DNA of 39,979 nucleotides from Anaerolineales bacterium (GTDB lineage Bacteria > Chloroflexota > Anaerolineae > 4572-78 > J111). Under the pieces are notes generated by a model. It had not been told where the DNA came from and made no database searches. It saw nothing but the letters and a program-made list of their open reading frames with translations. Below, piece by piece: positions 39,216 through 39,979 of the stretch. Location of the stretch: assembly GCA_020634935.1 (NCBI GenBank), contig JACKAT010000054.1, positions 1 to 39,979 of the forward strand, in the 5' to 3' direction. Each line of letters starts with the position of its first letter. Within the stretch, counting starts at the first letter, position 1. Position numbers and translations under genes: made by a program.

Positions 39216-39900
39216 TGAAACTACGGTTACGGCTTTAAAAAACTCTCTTGAAAAAGAAGGTTACTATTTTTTTGATGCCGACAGCGGGCAAGCCGGGCTG
39301 AAAGTAGCCTGGCAGCAATCACCAGATTTGGTTATTCTCGATTTGACAACACCGATGACGGATGGTTTTGAAACGTGCCGGCGTCTGCGCGAATTAGGCG
39401 TACCTTCTATTTTGGTCAAAAGCCCCAAACACGACGAAAAAAGTGTAGTTAAAGCCCTTGAGATGGGAGCGGATGATTACCTGCACAAACCGGTGGCCGT
39501 GCCGATTTTGTTGGCCAAGATTCGAACGCTTTTACGGCGACACAGTCAGAACGGCGCCGAGAGTCGCTCGGTCTATTATGATGGGCAGCTATCGATTGAC
39601 TTAGAAAGCCGGCAGGTAAAGCTCCGTGGCCAGTCGATCAAACTTACCCCAACCGAATTTCGCCTGCTCTCAATTCTCATGCGCCGAGTTGGCCGAGTGG
39701 TAACCCATGAAGAGCTCATCCAAGAAATTTGGGGTACCGAGAAAGATGTGGGATTAGGATCACTCAAACTCTATGTTCATTACTTGCGTCAGAAGATTGA
39801 GGATCATCCCAAAAAGCCCTACTACCTCCTGGCCGAGTGGGGCATTGGTTATCGCCTGCGCGAACCCAAGTCTGAAGCAATGATTCGTTCGGCTAATTAA
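39187..39900 (+). CDS. OmpR-family response regulator with atypical receiver
   Basis: 237 residues. The receiver domain keeps phosphoacceptor D52 (LDLTTPMTDG) and K101 (YLHKPV), but the acidic pair reads LLIDHNE, with His9 replacing the second acid, and the conserved Thr reads Lys78. The C-terminal winged-helix domain looks normal (TPTEFRLLSILMRRVGRVVTHEELIQEIWG). Start choice: ATG 39187 has GGGAG 10 nt upstream, while ATG 39178 has it 1 nt away. It overlaps the kinase gene and is almost certainly co-translated, suggesting a matched pair. Confidence 0.9.
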   Translation: MIKILLIDHNETTVTALKNSLEKEGYYFFDADSGQAGLKVAWQQSPDLVILDLTTPMTDGFETCRRLRELGVPSILVKSPKHDEKSVVKALEMGADDYLHKPVAVPILLAKIRTLLRRHSQNGAESRSVYYDGQLSIDLESRQVKLRGQSIKLTPTEFRLLSILMRRVGRVVTHEELIQEIWGTEKDVGLGSLKLYVHYLRQKIEDHPKKPYYLLAEWGIGYRLREPKSEAMIRSAN

Positions 39901-39935
39901 AGCTAACCTGGTTATCAGCCCTCTATCGTAACCCC

Positions 39936-39960
39936 AAAAGGAGCCTATGCGCTCCTTTTT
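39936..39960 (+). terminator. Terminator after the second response regulator
   Basis: AAAAGGAGC (39936-39944), loop CTATGC, GCTCCTTTT (39951-39959), continuing into a T run. Confidence 0.9.
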
Positions 39961-39979
39961 GATTCAATGTCCCCGTAAT

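Overview
This window looks like a core chromosomal segment of a Chloroflexota bacterium, most likely the Anaerolineae/Caldilineae side. The assignment is inferred from gene content and protein style: a tuf-rpsJ junction, an SLT/TPR lipoprotein with Thr-Pro-rich linkers, FHA-linked Ser/Thr kinases, stand-alone KaiC-like ATPases and SAM-cycle genes. No rRNA gene is present to fix it. Nearly all of the sequence is housekeeping. The accessory material is concentrated at about 12.28-13.14 kb, with smaller structured elements in several spacers.

Layout. (1) 1-1.6 kb, minus strand: tRNA-Tyr, tuf and the first 25 codons of rpsJ. (2) 1.6-7.3 kb, minus: trxA, radA, then a structured ~500-nt spacer and the tightly packed yacL-like PIN/TRAM gene, cysS and rlmB. 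(3) 7.4-12.3 kb, plus: tsaC, a GT4 glycosyltransferase without a normal start codon, a WecG/TagA-type transferase, then an SDR oxidoreductase and a QueA-like protein. (4) 12.3-13.1 kb: six copies of a 41-bp tandem repeat, a REPIN/MITE-like nested palindrome and an ATCCTGT-type repeat. (5) 13.1-18.4 kb, minus: a methyl-cycle cluster mtnA, PfkB-family (probably adenosine) kinase, ahcY, small membrane protein, metK. It has hairpins in three spacers and a leader with an intrinsic terminator. (6) 18.7-27.3 kb: GT-C mannosyltransferase-like membrane protein, Ser/Thr kinase with FHA, large TPR/lytic-transglycosylase lipoprotein, two glycosyltransferases. This is an envelope and polysaccharide neighbourhood. 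(7) 27.4-30.5 kb: secA. (8) 30.6-32.6 kb: a small winged-helix-like protein, a KaiC-like ATPase and two tiny membrane proteins. (9) 32.7-36.8 kb: adenosine-deaminase-like protein, MBL hydrolase, unknown anchored protein, NUDIX hydrolase, SRPBCC protein. (10) 37.2-39.9 kb: a canonical OmpR-type regulator, then a histidine kinase with degenerate motifs overlapping a second, atypical regulator.

How the genes work together. MetK makes SAM. AhcY clears S-adenosylhomocysteine to homocysteine and adenosine. The PfkB kinase plausibly removes adenosine, and MtnA acts in methylthioadenosine salvage. CysS, RlmB, EF-Tu, TsaC and the QueA-like protein belong to translation or RNA modification. The most discovery-worthy items are the leader upstream of mtnA, the KaiC-like ATPase/winged-helix/two-membrane-protein module, the degenerate kinase plus atypical regulator, and the repeat-rich 12.4-13.1 kb spacer. 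All functional statements rest on reading motifs by eye; no database search was run.
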